A DNA stretch of 64,000 bases, taken from positions 62,001 to 126,000 of the forward strand of contig NZ_VOOR01000007.1 of the NCBI RefSeq assembly GCF_007993045.1, read 5' to 3'. The DNA comes from Phaeodactylibacter luteus (GTDB lineage Bacteria; Bacteroidota; Bacteroidia; Chitinophagales; Saprospiraceae). Below the pieces are notes generated by a model. That model saw only the letters and a list, made by a program, of their open reading frames with translations, was not told where the DNA came from and ran no database searches. Shown here in pieces: positions 52,741 to 60,836 of the stretch. Each line of letters starts with the position of its first letter. Position 1 is the first letter of the stretch. A program made the translations under genes and the position numbers.

Positions 52741-53499
52741 ATGGAAGCTTTTCAGGCATTTGATCTTTCCGGTAAAACCGCAATTGTAACCGGTGCCAGC
52801 AAAGGTATTGGGCTAGCCATCGCCAAACAGCTAGCTTGGGCGGGCGCAAAGGTCGTCCTCAGCAGCAGGAAACAGGAGGCGGTAGCGGCAACCGCCAACA
52901 GCATTGGGCAGGGGGCTATCGGTATAGCAGCCAATATGGGCGACATGGAACAGATTGCTGCACTGTGGGAGGAAGCTAAAGCTGCGGTAGGGCCCATTGA
53001 CATCATTGTCAACAACGCTGCGGCCAACCCTGTCTTCGGCCCCGTTGAGGATACACCGGAGTGGGCTTTCCAAAAAATCATGGCAGTGAACGTACAGGGC
53101 CCCTTTGAGCTCGCCCGCTTAGCTCTGCCGGACATGAAAACGAAAAAATCAGGCAGCATCATCAACATCAGCAGCGTTGGCGGGCTTTCTCCAGAGCATC
53201 AGTTGGGCATCTACAGCGTCAGCAAAGCTGCGCTGATTTCCCTAACGAAAGTCATGGCCAAAGAGTGGGGGCAGCACGGGGTGCGCGCCAATGTAATCTG
53301 CCCGGGCCTGGTCCAGACCAAATTCAGCGAGGCGCTGTGGGGCAATGAGAAGATTTTGAAATACGCCCTTGCGCAGCTCCCGCTACCCCGGGTAGGCCAG
53401 CCGGAAGAAATAGCAGGGCTCGGGCTTTTCCTAGCCTCTTCAGCGAGTGCCTACTGCACGGGAGGGGTTTATACTGCAGATGGAGGCTTTACGGTTTAG
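52741..53499 (+). CDS. Short-chain dehydrogenase/reductase
   Basis: A 252-residue classical SDR oxidoreductase. It shows TGASKGIG in the nucleotide-binding turn, NNAAANPVFGP, the active-site ISSVGGLSPEHQLGIYSVSK with Ser, Tyr and Lys, and CPGLVQTKFSEALW. The ATG at 52741 (MEAFQAFDLSGKTAIVTGAS) is preferred over an in-frame ATG 15 codons upstream. Similar enzymes are annotated as FabG-like or as DHRS4-like carbonyl reductases; substrate unknown. Its stop overlaps the stop of the convergent gene at 53496. Confidence 0.9.
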   Translation: MEAFQAFDLSGKTAIVTGASKGIGLAIAKQLAWAGAKVVLSSRKQEAVAATANSIGQGAIGIAANMGDMEQIAALWEEAKAAVGPIDIIVNNAAANPVFGPVEDTPEWAFQKIMAVNVQGPFELARLALPDMKTKKSGSIINISSVGGLSPEHQLGIYSVSKAALISLTKVMAKEWGQHGVRANVICPGLVQTKFSEALWGNEKILKYALAQLPLPRVGQPEEIAGLGLFLASSASAYCTGGVYTADGGFTV

Positions 53500-53504
53500 C
53501 CTCC
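53482..53504. terminator. Hairpin over two overlapping stop codons
   Basis: GGAGGCT (53482-53488) pairs with AGCCTCC (53498-53504) around a 9-base loop that holds both convergent stop codons (TAG 53497-53499 on plus, TAA 53496-53498 on minus). No T run follows on either strand, so termination strength is uncertain. Confidence 0.4.
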
Positions 53505-54572
53505 ACCCTCGTACCGGCTATTGATTTCTGCGATTACCGCCTGAATGCGGCCGAGCTGCACAGGGTTGTCCAAGATGTCCTGAAAGATGTATTTCCCTTT
53601 CAGGTCGGGGTACCCTTCCAATAGTTCCTCCATAAACTCATCGTTGACGATATGTGGCACCCCGGTGTAAGTGTCGAGCACAATGCCGGCCATGGAGCCA
53701 GCAAAAACACCCCGCCCAAATAGGTCTGAATCCGGCTCGGTGTACATGCGGTCGATCAGGAACCAATACCGGCCTGACTCCAGCACCCGGGTAAAGTAGT
53801 TGCCGCCACCGGGGTAAGTATAGCCCCTAAGGAACCACTCCTGCCCTACCTTAATGGCATATAAGTCTGATTTTTCCTGATCCTTGCGGCTTTTCAGGGA
53901 GAAGCGGTTCAGGTTTTTCCTCGAGATAGGCTTCAGCCGCCCGGTGAAAGGGGCCAGGCTGCCGTTGTGCAGGTCTAAGAAGTTTTTTGCACTGGCATTG
54001 GCAGGTATAGCCCGGCTACTGCTACTATTGGCTGCATGCACATAGGCGCTGCCGTGCTGCCTAACCTGCTGATAGCGCTGAAGGCACTGAAAAAAGGCGT
54101 CTTCAAGCCTGGGCGAATGCCCGTGGGCAACGGTAAGGTGGGGCCCGGAAAGCTGAAGAGCGATCTCCTGCTGTTTACCGTCTGTTGTTTCAAAGCTGAC
54201 TTTCAAACGGATAAACCCCTGCCCCTCATCATCTTGATAAAGGTGCTCCCAAAAGAAAAGCTCCTTTACGCGCACGGTTACAGCATCTGCCCCTTCAGCA
54301 GGGCGCGCCCAACGCTGGGCCCGGGCGGTAAGGTGTTCCCAAAAATGGGCTTCCAAAATTAAAGGCCGCTTCAAGTTGCGGTCTGCCCCTCGGTTGACTA
54401 TGCCCAAATTGGCACGGAAAGCACGGTCATCGACCACTTGGCTAACGAAAAAATCGCTTTCGAAAGATTGCTCGATCAGCTGAGCAGCCCCAATAACCCG
54501 GTAATCTGCCTGAGCGCGGGCCGTAGTGCTCAAAAACAAGGGGATGAGAAATAGTAATGCTTGCCTCCACAT
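53496..54572 (-). CDS. Exported protein of unknown function
   Basis: A 358-residue protein with signal peptide LLFLIPLFLSTTARAQ. No family is recognised. The mature part alternates strands and helices; landmarks are ILEAHFWEHLTARAQRWARP, LFFWEHLYQDDEGQGFIRLK, FLDLHNGSLAPFTGRLKPIS and a C-terminal helix VQLGRIQAVIAEINSRY. The middle (about 210-340) could be an enzyme-like or binding domain with YRTEPDSD-type loops, but I cannot assign it. Its stop codon overlaps the SDR stop by 4 bases inside a hairpin. It starts 129 bases after kdsB ends on the same strand. Confidence 0.65.
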   Translation of the reverse strand: MWRQALLFLIPLFLSTTARAQADYRVIGAAQLIEQSFESDFFVSQVVDDRAFRANLGIVNRGADRNLKRPLILEAHFWEHLTARAQRWARPAEGADAVTVRVKELFFWEHLYQDDEGQGFIRLKVSFETTDGKQQEIALQLSGPHLTVAHGHSPRLEDAFFQCLQRYQQVRQHGSAYVHAANSSSSRAIPANASAKNFLDLHNGSLAPFTGRLKPISRKNLNRFSLKSRKDQEKSDLYAIKVGQEWFLRGYTYPGGGNYFTRVLESGRYWFLIDRMYTEPDSDLFGRGVFAGSMAGIVLDTYTGVPHIVNDEFMEELLEGYPDLKGKYIFQDILDNPVQLGRIQAVIAEINSRYEGGG

Positions 54573-54701
54573 AAAGTGCCATTTAAGCTGAATGCTTTCC
54601 GAATAATATACGGAACGAAGGCCTAGCCAGGATGAACAGCTCAGGCCCTTTCCGAAAACTACAAATTATTCAACTTTAAAAGGCTAGCTAGGCCAAATTG
54701 T

Positions 54702-55469
54702 TCAGCCTGGCCCAAGCCCTCTTCTGCTGGCAAGCCACCGTTCGGCAGCCTGCAAGTCTTCAGGGGTATCAATCCCGATCGTGTCAGACAAGTCTTCCCC
54801 TACCGCAATATCGAAACCCGCCTCAAGCCACCTAAGCTGCTCTAGGGATTCGAGCTGTTCGTACTTCCCGGGAGGCAGGGCAGCCAAGCTCAATAGCGCT
54901 TCCCGCTGAAAACCATACATGCCGATATGCTTAAAATACCCTTTGCCAAGGTCCCATTCCGAACGTTCAAGCCCCCGCTGATGGGGAATAGGCTCGCGGC
55001 TGAAATACATCGCCCGCCCATCTTGCCTGATGGCTACCTTGACTACATTGGGGCTGAACAGCTCTTCTGCCAGGCCGATAGGCGAGGCTAGCGTGCTCAC
55101 AGGCACGCCCCCCCCGAGCAATGGCTCCGCAACTTTGACAATCTGGGCCGGGCGGATGAAGGGCTCATCCCCCTGCACATTGATAATGATGCTCTCTGCA
55201 GGCAGCCCCGCAGCCACTTCGGCAACACGGTCGGTGCCGCTGAGGTGGCCGGGGTCGGTCATCTGAGCCTCCCCCCCAAAGCCGTCCACCACCTTTTTGA
55301 TGCGCTGATCGTCAGTAGCTACAATGACCCGGTTGACCATAGGCGTGGAAGCAGCTTGTTCATAAGCCCGCTGTACCATAGGCTTGCCGCCGATCAGGGC
55401 CAGCGGTTTGCCGGGGAAGCGGGTACTCGCATACCTGGCGGGGATGACGACAATTATTTCTTTAGGCAT
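54702..55469 (-). CDS. kdsB: 3-deoxy-manno-octulosonate cytidylyltransferase
   Basis: CMP-Kdo synthetase, 255 residues, which activates Kdo for lipid A core synthesis. The N-terminal motif IPARYASTRFPGKPLALIGG is diagnostic, with ATDDQRIKKVVDGFGGEAQM, IINVQGDEPFIRPAQI and a C-terminal GIDTPEDLQAAERWL. Start at 55467-55469 (MPKEIIVVIPARY) is canonical. It works with the Kdo transferase at 41.4 kb. A site resembling TACCTTAG lies 20 bases upstream on the minus strand. Confidence 0.96.
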   Translation of the reverse strand: MPKEIIVVIPARYASTRFPGKPLALIGGKPMVQRAYEQAASTPMVNRVIVATDDQRIKKVVDGFGGEAQMTDPGHLSGTDRVAEVAAGLPAESIIINVQGDEPFIRPAQIVKVAEPLLGGGVPVSTLASPIGLAEELFSPNVVKVAIRQDGRAMYFSREPIPHQRGLERSEWDLGKGYFKHIGMYGFQREALLSLAALPPGKYEQLESLEQLRWLEAGFDIAVGEDLSDTIGIDTPEDLQAAERWLASRRGLGPG

Positions 55470-55570
55470 AAGCGCTGTTGTTTTCCGCCCCTAAGGTAGC
55501 GCAGGCGGCGAAAAGAAGGTAGAAGTGGAGTGAATTACTTATTTTTCCCATCCGTGCCCAGTTTTTAGAG

Positions 55571-55674
55571 CGTGTTGGGACTTTAGCCCGAGCTAAAGGA
55601 GCGGTTCTTTAACGAAGAGCAGGCGGAAAAGAACGAAACTTGGGGTGGCAAGGATTTATGGCTTGAGGCCCTAG
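55571..55674 (+). repeat. CTAG-ended repeat family B, copy 1 (partial)
   Basis: About 96-104 bases nearly identical to 62147-62242: GACTTTAGCCCGAG, then GGTTCTTTAACGAAGAG and GGATTTATGGCTTGAGGCC, ending in CTAG at 55671-55674. The left terminal repeat seen in copy 2 is missing here. It lies in the 313-base gap between kdsB and the LysM gene, which otherwise has no gene. Confidence 0.75.
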
Positions 55675-55782
55675 TTTTCGGATAGAAGGCCAAAATCCCA
55701 ACATCTCTAAGCGCCAACCGGGCTACAGGGGAACACTTTAGCAAACAACTTGATTAAACAACAAGGGTAAATACCCCAAAAC

Positions 55783-56661
55783 ATGAACCTTCACCTCCCT
55801 ACCCTCTTCTTGCTCGCTGCCCTGTCGCTGTCTGCTCCGGCCCTTGGGGCCAACGCCGCTACCCTCACCGGCGACAGCCTGCAATACCTGACCGCCAAAG
55901 ACACCGTGCTGCTGAGTATGGGGCAGCTACAGCAGCCGTTGATGACGCACTACCTGGCCCCGGGGCAGACCCTCTACTCCCTCGCCCGGTTTTATGGCCT
56001 GTCCGTCAATGAGCTATACTTTTTCAACCCTGGCCTCAGCCCACAGAGCATGTACTACGGTATGCCTGTCTACATCCCCCTGCCGCCCAAAGCCATACGC
56101 AAATATTGGATGCAAGACATGCGCCCTGGAGAATACGCCCCTGCTTATTATATGGTGCGCAAAGGTGATACGCTGTACCGCATAGCTAAAAGCTATTTCA
56201 ACATCCCGCTCGAAGAGATGATGGCCCGCAATGGGCTGTTAGACCACAACCTGAAACCCAATCAGCTGCTGCTTATCGGGTGGCTTTCGGTTGAAGGGGT
56301 GCCCGATAGCCTGCGCAAGCATGTTGGGGGCGTGCTTGGCGAGCGCAATGCTGCCCTGCAAAAGCTGTTTATTTACCAGGCCAACCAGGAGCGTATCCGC
56401 GAAAGCCAAGGCGCTGCCTTTTGGCCCAAAGACCTCAACATGGCTGCTGACTTGCTGGCTTTGCACCGGACTGCAAAAATCGGCTCTGTCGTTTCTATCC
56501 ACAACCCAATGAGCCGGCGCACTGTGTACGCCAAAGTAGTGGGGCGCATACCAGATACGGCCTACAAAGATGATATTGTCGTTGTGGTCTCGCCTCAAGT
56601 CGCACAGCTGCTCGGAGCTATAGACCCCCGCTTTTTTGTCAAAGTAAAATACCACCGCTGA
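55783..56661 (+). CDS. Secreted LysM protein with RlpA-like C-terminal domain
   Basis: A 292-residue exported protein with signal peptide LFLLAALSLSAPALGANA. Two LysM peptidoglycan-binding repeats are seen: HYLAPGQTLYSLARFYGLSV (about 46-90) and YMVRKGDTLYRIAKSYFNIP (about 124-168). The last 80 residues (AKIGSVVSIHNPMSRRTVYA, VVGRIPDTAYKDDIVVVVSP) look like a double-psi beta-barrel of the RlpA/expansin type, though the usual catalytic acid is not obvious. It should bind the cell wall. Start ATG 55783 is well supported by the signal peptide. Confidence 0.83.
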   Translation: MNLHLPTLFLLAALSLSAPALGANAATLTGDSLQYLTAKDTVLLSMGQLQQPLMTHYLAPGQTLYSLARFYGLSVNELYFFNPGLSPQSMYYGMPVYIPLPPKAIRKYWMQDMRPGEYAPAYYMVRKGDTLYRIAKSYFNIPLEEMMARNGLLDHNLKPNQLLLIGWLSVEGVPDSLRKHVGGVLGERNAALQKLFIYQANQERIRESQGAAFWPKDLNMAADLLALHRTAKIGSVVSIHNPMSRRTVYAKVVGRIPDTAYKDDIVVVVSPQVAQLLGAIDPRFFVKVKYHR

Positions 56662-56678
56662 GCACGCAGCGCTGAAAA

Positions 56679-56883
56679 GCGCAAACCAGATTACCGTTTT
56701 TTTAGGGCCTGCACCTGACGTAAGGATGAGGGGGCCTGCACCTGCCAGCGGGCAGGTGCCGCTATGCTACGGGGCTCGCTGTCCGCTCGGCCCTATCGGG
56801 CTTACCACCCCTTCGCAGCGCTAGGCCAATGCCAGGCAAAAGCCCGGAAAGCTTAAACGCAAGCGGCATTTGGGTTTGCGGCC
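56679..56883 (+). repeat. Repeat family A, copy 7
   Basis: About 205 bases between the LysM gene and the cystathionine-synthase-like gene. It begins GCGCAAACCAGATTACCG and ends GCGGCATTTGGGTTTGCGGC, a good terminal inverted repeat. It contains the extra segment CCTGACGTAAGGATGAGGGG, also found in copy 8, before the common core GTGCCGCTATGCTACGGGGC. Confidence 0.88.
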
Positions 56884-56955
56884 GCGCTGAAAAGCCCCCC
56901 CTGCAGCGCTCCCAACTCAAGACGAAAACACCACTTTTCTTCCCCCCTATTTTGA

Positions 56956-56963
56956 TACCTTTG
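56956..56963 (+). promoter_or_regulatory. -7 element of the cystathionine-synthase-like gene
   Basis: TACCTTTG fits TAnnTTTG and is followed by CGGCAAAACC. It predicts a leader of about 20 bases before ATG 56985 and so supports that start. The TTTT at 56935-56938 is a weak -33 candidate with short spacing. Confidence 0.5.
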
Positions 56964-56984
56964 CGGCAAAACCATATAAGACCA

Positions 56985-58343
56985 ATGGAGTATTACGACA
57001 ACATCCTCAAGACCATAGGGAACACCCCCCTGGTAAAGCTCAATAAAGTAGTAAAGGACATCCCCGCCTTGGTGCTCATGAAAGTAGAAACGTTCAACCC
57101 GGGGCATTCCATCAAAGACCGCATGGCATTGAAAATGCTGGAAGACGCAGAAGCCCGGGGCGACATCAAACCCGGAGGGACGATCATTGAATGCACCTCA
57201 GGCAATACGGGCATGGGGCTGGCCCTGGCCGCTTCCGTAAAAGGCTACAAGTGCATCTTTACGACAACAGACAAGCAGTCCAAAGAAAAAATCGACCTAT
57301 TGCGTGCAGTGGGCGGAGAAGTCATCGTCTGCCCCACCAATGTCACCCCTGAAGATCCGCGCTCTTATTACAGCGTAGCCCGCCGCCTGAGCCAAGAGAC
57401 CCCTAACTCCTACTGGTGCAACCAATACGACAACCTCTCTAACCGCACCGCCCACTATGAGACGACCGGGCCGGAAATTTGGAAACAGACAGCAGGCAAA
57501 ATCACCCATATGGTGGTGGGCGTAGGCACCGGTGGCACAATATCTGGTACGGGGCGCTACCTGAAGGAACAAAATCAGAACGTCAAGGTCTGGGGCATTG
57601 ACACCTACGGTTCTGTATTCAAAAAATACCACGAGACCGGGGAGTTTGACGAAAAAGAGATCTACCCTTACATCACTGAAGGGATAGGTGAGGACATCAT
57701 CCCCAAGAATGTAAATTTCGACGTCATCGACCACTTCGAAAAGGTGACGGACAAAGATGGGGCACTGATGGCCCGCCGGCTGGCCCGGGAGGAAGGGCTG
57801 CTGCTTGGCTACTCTGCCGGGTCAGCTGTTGCCGGCTTACTGCAAATGAAAGATCAGCTGACCAAAGACGACGTTGTGGTCGTTGTCATCCACGATCATG
57901 GCAGCCGGTATGTCGGCAAAATTTACAACGACGACTGGATGCGAGACCGTGGCTTCCTCGAGCGAGAACTGTGTGTGCGCGACCTGCTGCAGATGAAAGG
58001 CAATCAGCAATTCCTGACCGTCGAATCTTCGGATACCGTTCAAAAAGCCTTTAAGATGATGAAGGAGCACGACATCTCTCAGATGCCTGTAATGGAAGCG
58101 GGCACGATGGTGGGCTCGATAACAGAGACGGCCGTGCTTTCTTATTTGCTTGAGAACCCCATGTCGCATGCCGAGCAACAGCTCTCCACAGTGATGGGCG
58201 CGCCATTTCCTATGGTGGCTGAAGACCTGCCCTTCAGCAAGCTAAGCCAGTATGTCGATCGGACCATCCCTGCCGTTATGGCCAAAGATAAGGCTGGCAA
58301 CTTGCACATCCTCACCCAATACGACATCATCCGGGCTGTTTAA
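56985..58343 (+). CDS. Cystathionine beta-synthase-like enzyme (PLP domain plus CBS pair)
   Basis: A 452-residue fold-type II PLP enzyme. The PLP lysine is Lys44 in NPGHSIKDRMAL, the substrate loop TSGNTGMGLALAAS follows near residue 70, and the phosphate-binding GVGTGGTISGTGRYL is near residue 180. The last 120 residues are a tandem CBS (Bateman) domain (MKGNQQFLTVESSDTVQKAF, ISQMPVMEAGTMVGSI), which regulates such enzymes. The build matches cystathionine beta-synthase rather than plain cysteine synthase; Bacteroidota members may act as either. The longer frame from 56829 lies in a repeat. Its stop overlaps the convergent gene by 4 bases. Confidence 0.92.
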   Translation: MEYYDNILKTIGNTPLVKLNKVVKDIPALVLMKVETFNPGHSIKDRMALKMLEDAEARGDIKPGGTIIECTSGNTGMGLALAASVKGYKCIFTTTDKQSKEKIDLLRAVGGEVIVCPTNVTPEDPRSYYSVARRLSQETPNSYWCNQYDNLSNRTAHYETTGPEIWKQTAGKITHMVVGVGTGGTISGTGRYLKEQNQNVKVWGIDTYGSVFKKYHETGEFDEKEIYPYITEGIGEDIIPKNVNFDVIDHFEKVTDKDGALMARRLAREEGLLLGYSAGSAVAGLLQMKDQLTKDDVVVVVIHDHGSRYVGKIYNDDWMRDRGFLERELCVRDLLQMKGNQQFLTVESSDTVQKAFKMMKEHDISQMPVMEAGTMVGSITETAVLSYLLENPMSHAEQQLSTVMGAPFPMVAEDLPFSKLSQYVDRTIPAVMAKDKAGNLHILTQYDIIRAV

Positions 58344-59188
58344 AAAAGCTGTACCTGATTCGGGATGCGGGCGCTTATCCGGCGAGGTTCTGTTTGGGTG
58401 AGCGCCCGGCCTTTGAGCATACGGCGAGCTACCCTAAGCCGGTGGGTATACCGCCCCTGCCCCCGGTCATAAATCCCATAGTGGTCTAGTTTGTCAATGC
58501 GCACACTGCCGTAAGCGTGGATGATCTCCTCGTCCGGCAAGATGATCCCGCAGTGGGAAATCCGGCCGGCCCTGTTTTCGAAGAAAGCCACATCTCCGGG
58601 CAGCGCTTGCTGCACAAAGTCAACGACATTCCCTGTGTACACCTGCTGCCCAGCCTCACGGGGCAAGGTAATGTCAACCATTTTGAAGACCATCTGTACC
58701 AGCCCAGCTGCATCTATGCCCATAGGGGACCGCCCGCCGTGCAGGAAGGGGGCGTGCAAGTAGCGGCGCGCCATTTTGATGATAAACTCGGCTGATGGCT
58801 TGATGTGCTCAGGGAACACAGCCTGCCCGCTAAAGGTATAGCTGACGCCGTCGAGGCGGAAGCGCATCCCATCAAAATTAGGAAGGCAGGAGCCCAAGAC
58901 AATGGGCACAACCTGATTATCGGCCATGATCGGCTGAAAAAGCTCCAAGCTGTAGGCAAAGTGGGCAGAAAAAGCTTTGTGCTCAGCCGGAGTGATCGCT
59001 TTGAGCTGATTGGCTGCTACCCAGCCCACGTAGTTGTCCCAAGTACAGCGCACTTTGATCCATTGCCGCCCTTTAGCCTCAAGGACTTCTGCCAGCTCCC
59101 CAAACAGCATTTGGGATACAATTTCACTGGTATCCGTCGCGCTGCTTCGAATCGGCACTATGCTAAGTGGGCAAATGACAAAGGACAT
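58340..59188 (-). CDS. NlpC/P60-family protein lacking the catalytic cysteine
   Basis: A 282-residue protein with a bacterial SH3 domain (VPIRSSATDTSEIVSQMLFG and WDNYVGWVAANQL, about residues 12-65) and a C-terminal NlpC/P60 fold (FLHGGRSPMGIDAAGLVQMV, ALPGDVAFFENRAGRISHCG, EEIIHAYGSVRIDKLDHYGI). In active C40 peptidases this motif reads GIDCSG; here it is GIDAAG with Ala160 (codon GCA at 58709-58711) in place of the cysteine, while both histidines are kept. So it is probably a non-catalytic wall- or peptide-binding protein. No signal peptide is seen from ATG 59188; a longer frame to 59380 has none either. It is divergent from porP. Confidence 0.85.
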   Translation of the reverse strand: MSFVICPLSIVPIRSSATDTSEIVSQMLFGELAEVLEAKGRQWIKVRCTWDNYVGWVAANQLKAITPAEHKAFSAHFAYSLELFQPIMADNQVVPIVLGSCLPNFDGMRFRLDGVSYTFSGQAVFPEHIKPSAEFIIKMARRYLHAPFLHGGRSPMGIDAAGLVQMVFKMVDITLPREAGQQVYTGNVVDFVQQALPGDVAFFENRAGRISHCGIILPDEEIIHAYGSVRIDKLDHYGIYDRGQGRYTHRLRVARRMLKGRALTQTEPRRISARIPNQVQLF

Positions 59189-59332
59189 GCAAGTGGTTTT
59201 TCCGGCGCCCCGGGGCTCGTTATTGCGGGAAGAGGGAACACCTTGGCCCCGCACGTGTTCAAAAATAATAAATATTGCCAAAATGCCGTTTGGTATTTCG
59301 AAAAACAGCTGGCCGCGGCCCAGCGGATTTCT

Positions 59333-59340
59333 TACCTTTG
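59333..59340 (+). promoter_or_regulatory. -7 element of porP
   Basis: TACCTTTG matches TAnnTTTG, 31 bases before the ATG at 59372. The 183-base gap with the divergent NlpC-like gene holds no other feature; a good -33 element is not visible. Confidence 0.45.
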
Positions 59341-59371
59341 ACCGCACAACAAAAGACAAGCAACTCTCCCT

Positions 59372-60412
59372 ATGAGGCAACCGATTATCTGGATTTCACT
59401 CGCTCTGCTCCTCTGCGCTTCCACCGCAAGTGCCCAAGACCAGCACTTCACCCAGTTTTTTTCTGCCCCGCTCACCCTCAACCCTGCGCTGAGCGGCACT
59501 TTCCAGGGAAAATACCGGGTGGCCCTGATCTATCGGGACCAGGCCCCTTTTCAAACCTACGCCGGTGCGGTAGATTTGCGGTTTCAGCTCGACCGGGCAG
59601 GGAAAAGATATAAGGATGCTTTTGGCGTTGGCGTCCTTTTTTACAATGACCGGGTGCCCAAGCTCGGCTTCTCCAACAACCAAATCAACGTTACAGCCGC
59701 TTTCCATAAATCATTGAGCCCTTCCAACGATCAATTCCTGAGCGCGGGCTTTCAGGTGGGCATTGCACAGCGCAACTTTAGCTACGAAAGGTTCAACTTC
59801 GAGGACCAGTTTGCGGGGGACAACGGCTATACCAACCCTACTGCCGAAATCCTTCCCCCTAACAATTTTGCCTACGGGGATATCGGGCTGGGCATCAACT
59901 ACACTTATGCGCCCAACCGGGGCATGGGCGTCTACGCCGGCGCAGCCATGCACCACGTGCTAGAGCCAGAAATCAGCTTTTTCTACAATGAAGAAAACCC
60001 GGAACTGGGCAGCACTGACTTCTTACACCGCAAATACAGCGCCTATGTGAACCTCAGCATCCCGCTTGGGCTTGGCATCTCGCTTCAGCCCAGGGCGCTC
60101 GTGTATGCACAGGGGCCTCACCTGGCGATGAACGGTGGGGCTAACTTCCGCTTTGTCCTTGACGAGATCAACGGTTTTGCGCTTCATACCGGAGGCTGGG
60201 TGCGCCCCGTCAGCAGCTTTGATGAGCAGCTCACCCTAGATGCCGTGGTGGGCATGGTGGGCATAGAGTACAGCAATTTCCTGCTCGGCTTCAGCTACGA
60301 TGCCCGTATCGATGCCGTGGGCAGTCAGCGAAAACAGCGCGGGGCTTTCGAAATTTCCATCGCTTACCTCGGGGAGTACGATGATGAGACCGTGCTCTGC
60401 CCTAAATTTTAG
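59372..60412 (+). CDS. PorP/SprF family type IX secretion system membrane protein
   Basis: A 346-residue outer-membrane protein of the PorP/SprF family, which works with type IX secretion and with export or anchoring of particular surface adhesins. The start RQPIIWISLALLLCASTASA is a signal peptide, then the diagnostic opening QDQHFTQFFSAPLTLNPALS and FQGKYRVALIYRDQAPFQT, and a barrel pattern to the end (FEISIAYLGEYDDETVLCPK). Such genes often sit beside a large adhesin gene; none is adjacent here, although a T9SS substrate is encoded at 47-51 kb. It ends 6 bases before the convergent membrane-protein gene. Confidence 0.92.
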   Translation: MRQPIIWISLALLLCASTASAQDQHFTQFFSAPLTLNPALSGTFQGKYRVALIYRDQAPFQTYAGAVDLRFQLDRAGKRYKDAFGVGVLFYNDRVPKLGFSNNQINVTAAFHKSLSPSNDQFLSAGFQVGIAQRNFSYERFNFEDQFAGDNGYTNPTAEILPPNNFAYGDIGLGINYTYAPNRGMGVYAGAAMHHVLEPEISFFYNEENPELGSTDFLHRKYSAYVNLSIPLGLGISLQPRALVYAQGPHLAMNGGANFRFVLDEINGFALHTGGWVRPVSSFDEQLTLDAVVGMVGIEYSNFLLGFSYDARIDAVGSQRKQRGAFEISIAYLGEYDDETVLCPKF

Positions 60413-60418
60413 CAGAAG

Positions 60419-60832
60419 CTACCACAAGCTGAGCAAGAGGAGCGCACGGATGGACCATACCACCGTGCGCGCCCAATTCGTTTGCACCAGCTTTCGGTGC
60501 ACAACAGCATCAAAAGACTGGCTGAGCTGATTGTGCAGGGGCACCTGAATGAAAAAGGTGGAGGCCCATAGCCACAACAGGCCAACCGCATTGCCCCAAA
60601 GCAGGAGGTGCCCGGGAAATTGGAGGAGCAGCCATAAGCCTGTACCCAACTCTAACAGCATAGGCGGGGCGGTCACCCAAGAGGTATACCGAGTGTGCAG
60701 CCTTTCGTACCCCACAAAAGCCTGGGCAGGGACTTTGCCCATGAGCGGGTAATGCACTACTTGCACAAACCAGATCAAGCCCAGCATATAGCAAGTGGCT
60801 AAAAGATGGGTTTTAAAAGCCAAGGTATCCAT
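60419..60832 (-). CDS. Four-helix integral membrane protein of unknown function
   Basis: A 137-residue protein with about four hydrophobic helices (LLATCYMLGLIWFVQVVHYP, PPMLLELGTGLWLLLQFPG, NAVGLLWLWASTFFIQVPLH and TVVWSIRALLLLSLW). The ATG at 60830-60832 lies 4 bases after the stop of the Lon-N gene, so the pair is translationally coupled. No named family is recognised. Conserved residues inside the helices (His, Tyr, Glu) suggest a real, possibly redox- or lipid-linked membrane protein, but that is a guess. Confidence 0.7.
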   Translation of the reverse strand: MDTLAFKTHLLATCYMLGLIWFVQVVHYPLMGKVPAQAFVGYERLHTRYTSWVTAPPMLLELGTGLWLLLQFPGHLLLWGNAVGLLWLWASTFFIQVPLHNQLSQSFDAVVHRKLVQTNWARTVVWSIRALLLLSLW

Positions 60833-60836
60833 CAGA

